Source of the DNA: a virus
Virus record (IMG/VR): IMGVR_UViG_3300027881_000066
Span: 1 to 25,547 of that record
Reading direction: 5' to 3' (one strand)
Length of the DNA: 25,547 nucleotides
The notes below the pieces were generated by a model that saw only the letters and a program-made list of their open reading frames with translations, was not told the DNA's origin and did no database searches. Of this stretch, positions 5,375 to 12,094 are shown piece after piece; position 1 is the stretch's first letter, and each line of letters opens with the position of its first letter. The translations under genes and the position numbers were made by a program.

Positions 5375-5426
5375 AACATGTGTGATTGTAACTGGTAACG
5401 GCTGGGCTTCCAAAACGAAAGGGGAA

Positions 5427-5798
5427 ATGATGTTGCTTATTCAATGCACACCGGTTCCACACGACAACGTATATAATCTTGACACGTCTATTTATATAGA
5501 TGGAGTCAAGATACCAAAAGGCTTTAGATGGGACGGTGCTTCTATACCCCGGTTCCTCTGGGCCCTGATCTATTCTCCGTTCCACCCTGATGTCATGGCA
5601 CCCTCTATGGTGCATGACTACCTATATCGATACCACGATGGTCAGGATGGAAACCGGGTCTTCACTCGTAAGGCAGCAGATGACCTGTTTGAAAAGCTGT
5701 TAATTGCAAACGGAGTTGCAACGGAGACTGTCAATACCATGTACTCAGGGGTACGTATCGGTGGAAAATCAAGCTGGAGAGTTAACGTACTTCCATAG
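5427..5798 (+). CDS. DUF1353 phage protein
   Basis: 123 residues from ATG 5427; ATG 5430 is equally possible and better spaced from AAAGGGG (5418-5424). An open frame extends upstream to 5193 but crosses the tRNA, so it is rejected. The signature GFRWDGASIPRFLW (about residues 32-45) and the MVHDYLYRYH motif are those of the DUF1353 family, found in many phages and prophages. The family's biochemical role is unknown to me. The His/Asp cluster in HDYLY suggests a metal site. The gene lies between tRNA-Asp and an HNH gene. Confidence 0.8.
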   Translation: MMLLIQCTPVPHDNVYNLDTSIYIDGVKIPKGFRWDGASIPRFLWALIYSPFHPDVMAPSMVHDYLYRYHDGQDGNRVFTRKAADDLFEKLLIANGVATETVNTMYSGVRIGGKSSWRVNVLP

Positions 5799-5807
5799 GG
5801 GGAAATT

Positions 5808-6158
5808 ATGTTACATAAATGCAAGATGCATGGTATGACTGAGCACTCCAAAAGAAAAGATGGTTATTGGAGATGTAGGGCTTGTGCTATTGAAGCCGTT
5901 GCCCGGAGACGAAAGAAAATTAAACTTCTTCTCATTGAAGAGGGTGGTGGAAAATGTAAGAAGTGTGGGTACAACAAATGCCCTGCTGCACTGGAGTTTC
6001 ATCACAGAGATCCTACTGAAAAGGAAACCGTTAATCTTAAATCATGTTTGTCTATGAAGACGTTGCTAAAGGAAATAGCCAAGTGTGATCTGCTGTGTGC
6101 CAACTGCCACAGAGAAGAGCATTTTTCTTGGGACGGCTATCATAGTAGGATAGCATAG
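5808..6158 (+). CDS. HNH endonuclease, 3' end inside tRNA-Ile
   Basis: 116 residues; GGGGGAAA precedes the ATG by two to three bases. An N-terminal CRAC knuckle (23-26), CKKC (50-53), FHHRDPTEKE (64-73) and LLCANCHREEH (95-105) form the same zinc-stabilised HNH core as in the other copies. The C-terminal codons run into the tRNA-Ile gene: the last 15 bases (6144-6158), including the stop TAG, are the tRNA acceptor 5' strand and the start of the D arm. This looks like insertion of a mobile endonuclease gene right at a tRNA boundary. Confidence 0.88.
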   Translation: MLHKCKMHGMTEHSKRKDGYWRCRACAIEAVARRRKKIKLLLIEEGGGKCKKCGYNKCPAALEFHHRDPTEKETVNLKSCLSMKTLLKEIAKCDLLCANCHREEHFSWDGYHSRIA

Positions 6159-6221
6159 TCTGGCTAATGCACTCGACCGATAATCGAGAGATCGAAGGTT
6201 CGAATCCTTCTCCTACTACCA
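6144..6221 (+). tRNA. tRNA-Ile (anticodon GAT), unusual C33
   Basis: Acceptor AGTAGGA/TCCTACT, D arm GCAT/ATGC, anticodon stem CTCGA/TCGAG with loop CCGATAA, variable AGATC, T arm GAAGG-TTCGAAT-CCTTC, discriminator A, encoded CCA. The loop position before the anticodon is C where nearly all elongator tRNAs have U. All stems pair fully, so it is likely a real gene. Its 5' end is shared with the HNH gene. Confidence 0.9.
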
Positions 6222-6225
6222 AGCA

Positions 6226-6316
6226 AAGGATTTGGTTGAGGCTGAAACCAAGTGGATTCAACCACGGGGTTTAAATCCTTCATATCCGGTTGCCAACCGG
6301 GCCAGCAAATGGCCCG
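6226..6316 (+). other. Folded spacer between tRNA-Ile and tRNA-Thr
   Basis: AAGGATTT (6226-6233) pairs with AAATCCTT (6273-6280), enclosing GGTTGA/TCAACC (6234-6239/6258-6263) or, alternatively, GGTT/AACC and GTGG/CCAC hairpins. Then come CCGGTT-GCC-AACCGG (6286-6300) and CGGGCC/GGCCCG (6298-6303/6311-6316). It resembles a decayed tRNA in part but is too short for a cloverleaf. Confidence 0.4.
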
Positions 6317-6358
6317 ATCTCGTAGGCCCGGATCAAACAAAGCCTCATTTACATACTT

Positions 6359-6433
6359 GCCTTCAAAGCATTAACGGTGATGCACCGGTCTTGTAAACCG
6401 GAGAAGAGGGATCGTTACCTTCTGGAGGCTCCA
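6359..6433 (+). tRNA. Probable tRNA-Thr (anticodon TGT), atypical tertiary positions
   Basis: Acceptor GCCTTCA/TGGAGGC (one T-G), D arm GCAT/ATGC, anticodon stem CCGGT/ACCGG with loop CTTGTAA, short variable AGAA, T arm GAGGG-ATCGTTA-CCTTC, discriminator T, encoded CCA. Secondary structure is good. However, position 8 is A and 14 is T, and T-loop positions 54/58 are A and T: both usual U-A tertiary pairs appear reversed. It may be functional with odd tertiary contacts, or degenerate. Confidence 0.65.
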
Positions 6434-6487
6434 AACTGATAACGGATAATGACCGGGAAAACATTTTATTATATAGGGGATATTACT

Positions 6488-6796
6488 ATGGACCACATCT
6501 TTGAAGAGATTGAGAAAATTCAGGGAGAGAGACAGGCAGACCAACGAATTCAAAAGGTTCTGCTTGAACTTACCAATGTCGTTCACAACATCATGATCAA
6601 CGTTTTTCCTTCAATCTGTTGTGATGACTGCAATGAAGGAGAATCTGAGTCCGATGATCTTAGGGCCGAATTGACAGAACTGGCTGAAAAGAATGAAGCA
6701 CTTGAAGAAGAGAACGATGACCTTCGTGCTATTGCTACGGACCTTTCTGAGGATGAAAAAGAAGATGTCGAAGACGAAACTAAATCAGATAGCTAA
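6488..6796 (+). CDS. Acidic coiled-coil protein
   Basis: 102 residues from ATG 6488 (AGGGGA at 6475-6480); the upstream in-frame ATG 6449 has no ribosome site. The N-terminal helix (IFEEIEKIQGERQADQRIQK) leads to a CCDDC cluster, then a strongly acidic coiled coil (DDLRAELTELAEKNEALEEE) and an acidic tail (SEDEKEDVEDETKSDS). The heptads and length suggest a soluble oligomer. Function unknown. The next gene starts inside this one in another frame, overlapping by about 32 bases. Confidence 0.65.
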   Translation: MDHIFEEIEKIQGERQADQRIQKVLLELTNVVHNIMINVFPSICCDDCNEGESESDDLRAELTELAEKNEALEEENDDLRAIATDLSEDEKEDVEDETKSDS

Positions 6797-6947
6797 CGGC
6801 ACCTGCCCGGAATGTGGTGGACCCCTGAACGAGATTGATATCGAACTTCAGGGGTTTGATCAGGTCTATGCTGATCTTGAATGTGAGAATTGCTTTAATA
6901 CATTCAGAGTCCATTTCGATATTGTTGACTGGGAGAAAAGGATCTAA
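6765..6947 (+). CDS. Zinc-ribbon miniprotein, 60 aa
   Basis: Start taken at ATG 6765 (alternative ATG 6753, four codons earlier); farther upstream this frame only shadows the coiled-coil gene. Cys14-x2-Cys17 (CPEC) and Cys40-x2-Cys43 (CENC) form a zinc ribbon around an acidic insert (NEIDIELQGFDQVYADLE). The C-terminal FRVHFDIVDWEKRI may finish the fold as a strand. It is another member of this phage's set of unrelated small CxxC/CxxC proteins. It is followed after two bases by the exported protease gene. Confidence 0.65.
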   Translation: MSKTKLNQIANGTCPECGGPLNEIDIELQGFDQVYADLECENCFNTFRVHFDIVDWEKRI

Positions 6948-6949
6948 CC

Positions 6950-7555
6950 ATGTGGAAAAAACTATTACCCATATTTTTTGCACTTGCCTTTATTGGCAAT
7001 ATGTGTGCAAACCCGATGATAACATCTGCACAGACCACGGCTATATTTGATGATGGCCGTCATGTTGAACTCATGATTCATGGGCAAATTCATAATGCCC
7101 AAGATGAGATCAACCTACGTGCATTTTCTGCCGGAGATCTTGAGTCGATTAAGATCATAATCAACTCACCGGGTGGTGACGTTGTGGAGATGATGGGCAT
7201 GATGATGCACATTGAGGATCTAAAGGCCAACGGAGTACACGTAACAACTGAGGTCACCGGAAGAGCTCTGTCTGCTGGAGCCTTCCTGTGGCTGCTTGGT
7301 GATGAACGAATTGTTAATAAAGGTTCTAAACTCATGTTTCACAAACCAGCCTACGTGAATGCCTATGGTGCTGTTGACTGCAGTACCCTGCACGAAAGTG
7401 CCTGCTGGGCACTTGAGCTTGACACAAAATGGGGGTATGACCTACTACGAAGTATTGCCTCTGAGAAGGTAACCGACTACCTTTATAATGATAAGAACGT
7501 TTACATTAACGGCCAAGGGGCATTTGACCTTGGCTTAGCAACGGAGATAAAATAA
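6950..7555 (+). CDS. Exported ClpP/SppA-like serine protease
   Basis: 201 residues. Residues 1-27 are a classic signal peptide: MWKK, a hydrophobic core, and a likely cut after TSA (25-27). The mature part has the ClpP/crotonase-type fold: IINSPGGDV (70-78) forms the oxyanion region, GRALSAGAFLWL (104-115) carries the probable nucleophile Ser108, and MFHKP (129-133) the catalytic His131, as in the ClpP motifs SPGG, SxG and MIHxP. The acid is probably Asp176 or Asp181. Phage ClpP-like proteins are usually cytoplasmic prohead proteases next to portal genes; this one is 10 kb from the portal and predicted to leave the cytoplasm. A role in the envelope, at lysis or superinfection, is inference. 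Confidence 0.8.
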   Translation: MWKKLLPIFFALAFIGNMCANPMITSAQTTAIFDDGRHVELMIHGQIHNAQDEINLRAFSAGDLESIKIIINSPGGDVVEMMGMMMHIEDLKANGVHVTTEVTGRALSAGAFLWLLGDERIVNKGSKLMFHKPAYVNAYGAVDCSTLHESACWALELDTKWGYDLLRSIASEKVTDYLYNDKNVYINGQGAFDLGLATEIK

Positions 7556-7710
7556 TGTCTGAAAAAGAAACCAAGCCGGGTGCTGTAGACGATCCGGCAA
7601 TTGCTGGTCGTGCAACGACAGCCAATGAAAAGAAAAAGAAAATGCTTCAGGATATCTTTGATGACAACACAACTGGCCGTCCTCAGCATCCTGACAAAAA
7701 AGGATCATAA
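7555..7710 (+). CDS. Small hydrophilic protein, 51 aa
   Basis: ATG 7555 overlaps the protease stop (TAATG) and runs 51 codons to TAA 7708-7710, two bases before the next gene. The sequence is highly charged and probably disordered: MSEKETKPGAVDDPAIAGRA, then a lysine run (NEKKKK), LQDIF and a C-terminal PQHPDKKGS. The coupling and tight fit in the operon support it as a gene; no family recognised. Disordered, lysine-rich phage miniproteins can be assembly or packaging helpers, but that is not shown. Confidence 0.6.
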   Translation: MSEKETKPGAVDDPAIAGRATTANEKKKKMLQDIFDDNTTGRPQHPDKKGS

Positions 7711-7712
7711 TC

Positions 7713-8084
7713 ATGCCAACGGGGGTAAAGAAATTCAAAGACGAACAGAAGAGGTTAATCACAATCTTGAAAGAGGATCACAACTTCGACGTGATCAAAG
7801 AGATGGTTGAGCTCTACCACAAAGTAGTACGTTCCAGAATGGTCAAGGCATCCAAGTACAAAATGCAATTTCAGATGCTTGCCAAGATCATGGAATATGC
7901 TCTTCCCAAACTCCGGGTTGAAGAATCCAAGAATGAGACCGGGGATCAAATCACATTCAACATTATGGTCGGATCTAACGATCCAGCCACTCAAGCCCTT
8001 CCGGGCAATGCTCCAAAACAAATTGACATACCAACTAAGGTGGGAAAAGACGGATCATATATTATTAATATGGACAAACAATAG
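7713..8084 (+). CDS. Possible small terminase subunit
   Basis: 123 residues. A helical N-terminal half (KKFKDEQKRLITILKEDH, FDVIKEMVELYHKVV) leads to KASKYKMQFQMLAKIMEYALPKLR, then a VEES...TFNIMVG segment and a loose C-terminus. This pattern, helices followed by 'YxxPKLKxxE', recalls small terminase-like proteins that recognise phage DNA ends, but I cannot confirm this by eye. Against it is the distance of about 9.4 kb from the large terminase. A terminator follows 18 bases after the stop, ending this operon segment. Confidence 0.6.
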   Translation: MPTGVKKFKDEQKRLITILKEDHNFDVIKEMVELYHKVVRSRMVKASKYKMQFQMLAKIMEYALPKLRVEESKNETGDQITFNIMVGSNDPATQALPGNAPKQIDIPTKVGKDGSYIINMDKQ

Positions 8085-8102
8085 ATAGGGTAGCTCCCGA
8101 AT

Positions 8103-8130
8103 AGCCGTAATGTCCTACGGCTTTCTATTG
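8103..8130 (+). terminator. Intrinsic terminator
   Basis: AGCCGTA (8103-8109) pairs perfectly with TACGGCT (8116-8122) around ATGTCC, followed by TTCTATTGTTCATTT. The 7-bp GC-containing stem and T-rich tail fit a Rho-independent terminator for the 6488-8084 genes. Confidence 0.75.
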
Positions 8131-8160
8131 TTCATTTAGGACGATCAGGAGACAATGATC

Positions 8161-8628
8161 ATGGGAATATTAAAAGACGAAATAGGAAACACGTACAGCA
8201 GATTAACAGTTTTAGGACGTGCAGCTAATAAGGGCACCCGTGCTTGTTGGTTATGTCAATGTAGTTGTGGCAACACACACATTGTAACTGGCAAGTTACT
8301 TCGTTCTAAAGAGGTTAGATCGTGTGGCTGTTTGCATAAAGATGAAGTTAGAGAACGATTCCTAAAGCACGGGCACAATACAAAAAACGGCCCAAGCCCA
8401 ACCTATCACTCTTGGGCTGGTATGGTATCCCGGTGTACATACACAAAGCATGTTGGTTATCCTAACTATGGTGCCCGTGGCATTACCGTGTGTGAACGAT
8501 GGACTGACTTCACAAGATTTTTAAAGGACATGGGAGAGAAACCCCATGGCTTTTCCATATCCCGTATCGATCATGATAAGGGATACTACCCAGAAAATTG
8601 TGAGTGGGCCTTAAGGGGCACTCATTAG
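8161..8628 (+). CDS. AP2/HNH-type homing endonuclease-like protein
   Basis: 155 residues from ATG 8161; ATG 8155 is nearer the AGGAG (8147-8151) than usual, whereas 8161 has a 9-base spacing. The N-terminus (GNTYSRLTVLG) and a Cys cluster (CQCSCGNTH, SCGCLHKDE) are followed by HSWAGMVSRC, YPNYGARGITVCERW and SRIDHDKGYYPENCEWA. This combination is the widespread phage family annotated as HNH or AP2-domain endonuclease, in which RIDxDxxYxPxNCxW is the nuclease core. The gene sits alone between a terminator and a hairpin set, consistent with insertion as a mobile gene. Confidence 0.75.
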   Translation: MGILKDEIGNTYSRLTVLGRAANKGTRACWLCQCSCGNTHIVTGKLLRSKEVRSCGCLHKDEVRERFLKHGHNTKNGPSPTYHSWAGMVSRCTYTKHVGYPNYGARGITVCERWTDFTRFLKDMGEKPHGFSISRIDHDKGYYPENCEWALRGTH

Positions 8629-8691
8629 AGCCTCAGACCTTTGGCTGGGCTCAACGTTACTCATGTAACGATTAAGGCACAATAACGTGCC
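8628..8691 (+). other. Three hairpins in the leader of the 186-aa paralogue pair
   Basis: GAGCC/GGCTC (8628-8632/8648-8652), CGTTAC-TCAT-GTAACG (8655-8670) and GGCAC-AATAAC-GTGCC (8676-8691) lie back to back between the endonuclease stop and the next ribosome site. No T tract follows. They could stabilise the 5' end of a strongly expressed message or be processing sites; no promoter is evident. Confidence 0.5.
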
Positions 8692-8723
8692 AACAAATCT
8701 CTTGAGAAAAAGGAATTATTAAA

Positions 8724-9284
8724 ATGACCGTAACAACTAAAGTAGAAGGCAGAGCATATGCCGACCTCAGTGTCTGGGGTAAAAGGTTCGATAAAAGAGC
8801 CATGAAGGAACTTGCTGGGTATCTGAGTTCTCGTAACCTTGGTGTCACACAGGCTGGTGTTTATACCACCAACGATCCGGTCACCACAGGAACAAACCCG
8901 ATTATGATTAACGGTGTTTACATCCCGGCCCTGACAGCCGAAGCCAATGCTGACTGGTCTGATGCAGACACAGCCAGTACCATCGTAACTGGTGACATGA
9001 GAGGGGTTACTCTGGCAACGACTTACAGCCAGTGGATTATGATGCTTGCCCGTTCTTCCGGCCTGCTTCAAGTCCTTTCTGCCAGTGCACAGGTTCTGGA
9101 TGCTGCTATTGCTGCAGCCATTAAGATTCCTAAATGGGATGCCAGCACGTATGCTCCGATTGCCCTGCACAGCATTGATGCCACAACCGTGACATTTGGA
9201 ACAACTGACATTGGCTCTGCTATGGACACACCATATCAACTGCTTGGTCAGGTTCTTCCTCACCCCGACAACTTTGCTAACTAA
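8724..9284 (+). CDS. Putative virion protein, paralogue A (186 aa)
   Basis: AAAAAGGAA supplies the ribosome site. The first 36 residues (MTVTTKVEGRAYADLSVWGK, then RFDKRAMKELAGYLSS) and the last 15 (YQLLGQVLPHPDNFAN) closely match the next gene; the middle differs. The middle is Ala/Thr-rich beta sequence, consistent with a surface-exposed virion part, such as a head decoration or tail protein. It ends 15 bases before its partner, and a strong terminator closes the pair, which suggests a dedicated, abundant transcript. No family recognised. Confidence 0.75.
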   Translation: MTVTTKVEGRAYADLSVWGKRFDKRAMKELAGYLSSRNLGVTQAGVYTTNDPVTTGTNPIMINGVYIPALTAEANADWSDADTASTIVTGDMRGVTLATTYSQWIMMLARSSGLLQVLSASAQVLDAAIAAAIKIPKWDASTYAPIALHSIDATTVTFGTTDIGSAMDTPYQLLGQVLPHPDNFAN

Positions 9285-9299
9285 TAGGAGACATACAAT

Positions 9300-9860
9300 A
9301 TGACTGTTACAACTAAAGTTGAAGGCAGAACATATGCCGACCTGAGCACATGGGGAAAGAGATTTGATAAACGGGCTATGAAAGAACTGGCTGGTTATCT
9401 GTCTTGTAACAACCACGAAACTCAGGCAATCACGTTTTACAATGATGGTGATGACAATGACATCCAGTCTACCGGAACAAAGGTAGCTATGGTGAATGGT
9501 GTTCTTATTCCATCACTGCCCGTTGACACCGTTCTGGTTATCACTGACCAGCTTACCGGTGACGGTGCTGACCTTGAAGTAGCCGATGGCTATGAGATGA
9601 ACTATCTTGTGCTGGCAACAGCCGGTGGAGTTCTATCCACATGGCAGGCCGGTGTACAAGCCACAACTGGCAACTCTGAAGTCAAGTTCCCGAAGTTTGA
9701 TACCAGCCTGTACGTAGGTGTTGGACTCATTCTGTGGGACAACGATGATGCCTCTGCTGCTGGAAACCTTGGTGATGCTGCTGCTGACCTGAATACTGAT
9801 GGTACCTTCTATCAGCTACTTGGGCCGACTCTGCCTCACCCGGATAATTTTGCTAACTAA
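9300..9860 (+). CDS. Putative virion protein, paralogue B (186 aa)
   Basis: Exactly the same length as the preceding gene, with matching ends (MTVTTKVEGRTYADLSTWGK..., ...FYQLLGPTLPHPDNFAN) and a different, more acidic middle (DGDDNDIQSTGT, DNDDASAAGNLGD, AADLNTDGT). A tandem duplication followed by divergence of the central segment explains this. The conserved ends probably anchor both proteins in the same place of the virion while the middle is exposed. An intrinsic terminator follows 12 bases after the stop. Function unknown. Confidence 0.75.
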   Translation: MTVTTKVEGRTYADLSTWGKRFDKRAMKELAGYLSCNNHETQAITFYNDGDDNDIQSTGTKVAMVNGVLIPSLPVDTVLVITDQLTGDGADLEVADGYEMNYLVLATAGGVLSTWQAGVQATTGNSEVKFPKFDTSLYVGVGLILWDNDDASAAGNLGDAAADLNTDGTFYQLLGPTLPHPDNFAN

Positions 9861-9872
9861 CAAACCTGAATA

Positions 9873-9911
9873 GGGAAGTAGTGTTCCATGGCTACTTCCC
9901 TTTTCCTACTT
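9873..9911 (+). terminator. Strong intrinsic terminator
   Basis: GGGAAGTAG (9873-9881) pairs with CTACTTCCC (9892-9900), a perfect 9-bp stem with a 10-base loop, followed directly by TTTTCCTACTT. This is a textbook Rho-independent terminator after the 186-residue pair. Confidence 0.88.
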
Positions 9912-9925
9912 AAAGAGAGGTCCTC

Positions 9926-11626
9926 ATGGCCGAAAAATTTATAGACATTCTGATGAATGTCAACAACACAGAAATCAGACAGGCTCTTGAAGCCATGTTT
10001 AATATCGTTGGTGTTGGAAAAGACGATACGTCTGAAACTACAAAAGAGATCGTTGGTGATATCACGGGTGACGTGACAGGAGATCTTACCGGGGATGTAA
10101 CCGGAGATGTAACCGGTGATCTTACCGGAGACGTGACTGGTGATGTTACGGGAAACGTAACTGGTAATGTGAATGGAAACGGAACCCTTGGAACCCTTAC
10201 CCTTGACACGATGACCCCGGTGAATGCCGTTGCTGCTGCTGCCAAGCTAACGTCTTCTGGTGCTATGCAACCGGCTGTCCATGCCGTGTCCGTACTGACA
10301 AATGATACCACGGATATTGATGACACCAAGATAGTTACAATCGGTACCACCGTGTACAGATTTATGACCACCCCGGCCCAAGCATACGATGTCTTACGTG
10401 GAACCAGTGCTGCTAACTCTATTGCCAATCTGGCTGCTGCTATTAATGCTTCCGGTACTGGTGATGGGTCTGACTACTTTGCTGGTACACTGGCTCACCC
10501 GACTGCCTATGCCTCAGCCTCTGATGCCACAACCCTAACGGTTCAAGTTCTGATCCCCGGAGACGAGCAAAATGCTGCCGTCACAGAATCCGATGATGCA
10601 GGCTGGACATGGACAGGTGCTGACTTTGCAAATGGTACCGTAGCTGGTGTGACTTCGGCTGCTGCCACATTAACAATAGGCACCCGTGTCTACACAGTTG
10701 TTGATGAACTGTCTGAGACTAATGCTGTTGCAATCGTTGACCAGATTCTTTATGGTGGTGATGAAGCCACGTTGCTGGACAATATGCTGGTTGCCATTGA
10801 TGCTGGTGCCACAGAGGGCACGAACTATTCCACCGGCACAGTTGTGAATGCTGATGTTGAAAGTGGAGTAAACACAAACACAACCCAGATCGTAATTGCA
10901 CTTGTCAAAGGTGTTATTGGAAATGCCATAGCCATTGAGTGCACATGGGCCAACACTGACTGGGACGATGAAGTAACAAACGTCTTGGGTACAGAGGTTG
11001 CCGGTGTTGATGGCACCGTTGGATCTAAGGGACAGATTGCATGGGATGCTTCCTATGCATACGTCTGTATCCTTGCTAATACAATAGCTGATGCTAATTG
11101 GGAGAAGACCCCCATCTCAGGCACTGGTGTTCTTACCACTGATATACTTGGTAACGTAACCGGTAACGTAACTGGATCTGCCAGTGAAGTACCCGGAGAT
11201 GTTAACTTCTCTGCAAAGCTGAATGCAGCCCAAGAGAATATCACCCACTCGACCGATGTAACCATTGTATTTGATACTGAAGACTTTGACAACGGCTCCA
11301 ACTTTAATGTAGCTACTGGCATCTTCACAGCACCGGATACTGGAATATATCAGCTTAATGTTGGTGTACGTTTGGTCAACGTGGATGTTGATGCTGACTA
11401 CGTGCTGGTTGTATTGGTTACCCCAAGCAAGAATATAACAATCGGTATCATCGATCCCGGTTCTATACTGTCTGCTGACACAGATGCCTTCATGATTTTC
11501 AATGGTGGAGCCACTGTTGCACTAACTGCTGCTGATGAATGCTATGTGTATATACGTTCACAAGCTGGTGCATCTCAGGTTGACGTTCATGCATCGTCTG
11601 GTTTTTCTGGACACAAAATAAGCTAA
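9926..11626 (+). CDS. Tail/fibre-like protein: GDVT repeats, duplicated domain, C1q-like end
   Basis: 566 residues with four parts. Residues 1-40 are helical. Residues 43-86 are about ten tetrapeptides of the form G-D/N-V/L/I-T, a low-complexity stalk. The middle holds two related copies of a beta domain, each with an iGTxVY start (VTIGTTVYRF, LTIGTRVYTV), an xNLxAAINA-type helix (ANLAAAINA, DNMLVAIDA) and an Asp/Trp end. A short second GNVTGNVT run precedes a C1q/TNF-like jelly roll at about 425-566 (VTIVFDTEDFDNGSNF, GIFTAPDTGIYQLNV). C1q domains trimerise; with the stalk this suggests a trimeric fibre or virion spike that binds a receptor. The exact place is unknown. Confidence 0.75.
   Translation: MAEKFIDILMNVNNTEIRQALEAMFNIVGVGKDDTSETTKEIVGDITGDVTGDLTGDVTGDVTGDLTGDVTGDVTGNVTGNVNGNGTLGTLTLDTMTPVNAVAAAAKLTSSGAMQPAVHAVSVLTNDTTDIDDTKIVTIGTTVYRFMTTPAQAYDVLRGTSAANSIANLAAAINASGTGDGSDYFAGTLAHPTAYASASDATTLTVQVLIPGDEQNAAVTESDDAGWTWTGADFANGTVAGVTSAAATLTIGTRVYTVVDELSETNAVAIVDQILYGGDEATLLDNMLVAIDAGATEGTNYSTGTVVNADVESGVNTNTTQIVIALVKGVIGNAIAIECTWANTDWDDEVTNVLGTEVAGVDGTVGSKGQIAWDASYAYVCILANTIADANWEKTPISGTGVLTTDILGNVTGNVTGSASEVPGDVNFSAKLNAAQENITHSTDVTIVFDTEDFDNGSNFNVATGIFTAPDTGIYQLNVGVRLVNVDVDADYVLVVLVTPSKNITIGIIDPGSILSADTDAFMIFNGGATVALTAADECYVYIRSQAGASQVDVHASSGFSGHKIS
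10055..10182 (+). repeat. 12-bp coding repeat (GDVT tetrapeptides)
   Basis: Degenerate 12-base units such as GGT GAC GTG ACA and GGA GAT CTT ACC, about ten copies, encode G-D/N-V/L/I-T. Synonymous codons vary between units, so the protein repeat is being kept and the DNA is not a recent slip product. The repeat forms the stalk of the fibre-like protein. Confidence 0.85.
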
Positions 11627-11638
11627 GGAGATTAAACC

Positions 11639-12070
11639 ATGGCTAACTATGCAACAACATCTGGTCTGCAGGCCACATCCCTTCAACTGATGTCCCACAT
11701 TGCAGACATTAAATTTAAGAAAGTCTGGGAAAACCTGATTGCTATAATGACAGTTGAGTTTGCTGCTGCCGTAACTGGACAGGACGGCTATGCTGTAACA
11801 AGCACTCTGGTTGCCAGTCTGGAAAATGAACTGATCAACTTGTCTGACTTCTACCACCAGAAGATCCTTCGGATTTTCTTTAACAAGCTGGCTGCTGAGT
11901 TTGCTCTGGCCGGTGATGGTACGATGTTCAACTACACCGTTACCTCTGGCCTGCTGCTCGATCTCAAAGAGATGGTCCAGCCCCAGAATGACGTACTCAA
12001 ACGAGAAGCACTGATGGAATACTGTGATCTCATGTTTACTGAGTTCACGGCCATTGCTACTGCATCATAA
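11639..12070 (+). CDS. Helical hypothetical structural protein
   Basis: 143 residues, AAGGAGA as ribosome site. The sequence is mostly amphipathic helix (QLMSHIADIKFKKVWENLIA, ELINLSDFYHQKILRIFFNK, LKREALMEYCDLMFTEFTAI), with two Gly/Thr links. No signal or membrane segment, and no family recognised. It lies between the C1q-like fibre and a hairpin followed by the holin-like gene, so a tail role, such as an adaptor for the fibre, is a guess from position. Confidence 0.6.
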   Translation: MANYATTSGLQATSLQLMSHIADIKFKKVWENLIAIMTVEFAAAVTGQDGYAVTSTLVASLENELINLSDFYHQKILRIFFNKLAAEFALAGDGTMFNYTVTSGLLLDLKEMVQPQNDVLKREALMEYCDLMFTEFTAIATAS

Positions 12071-12094
12071 TAACCCCCACCCATCGATGGGATA

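Noticed and set aside
5193-5426. N-terminal extension of the DUF1353 frame
   Set aside because: It crosses tRNA-Asp and has no family resemblance; the start at 5427/5430 has a ribosome site.
6222-6295. Fourth tRNA
   Set aside because: D-like, anticodon-like and T-like pieces occur and GGATTTG/CATATCC nearly pair, but the segment is about 60 bases, the T stem fails and no CCA follows.
8661-9416. 251-residue open frame on the minus strand
   Set aside because: It is antisense to the first paralogue and runs into the second, which share sequence ends; it repeats itself for that reason. It has no ribosome site, and all neighbours are on the + strand.
9910-10428. 172-residue minus-strand frame with repeats such as SPVTSPVR
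   Set aside because: It is the mirror of the GDVT repeat; low complexity keeps stops out of the antisense frame.
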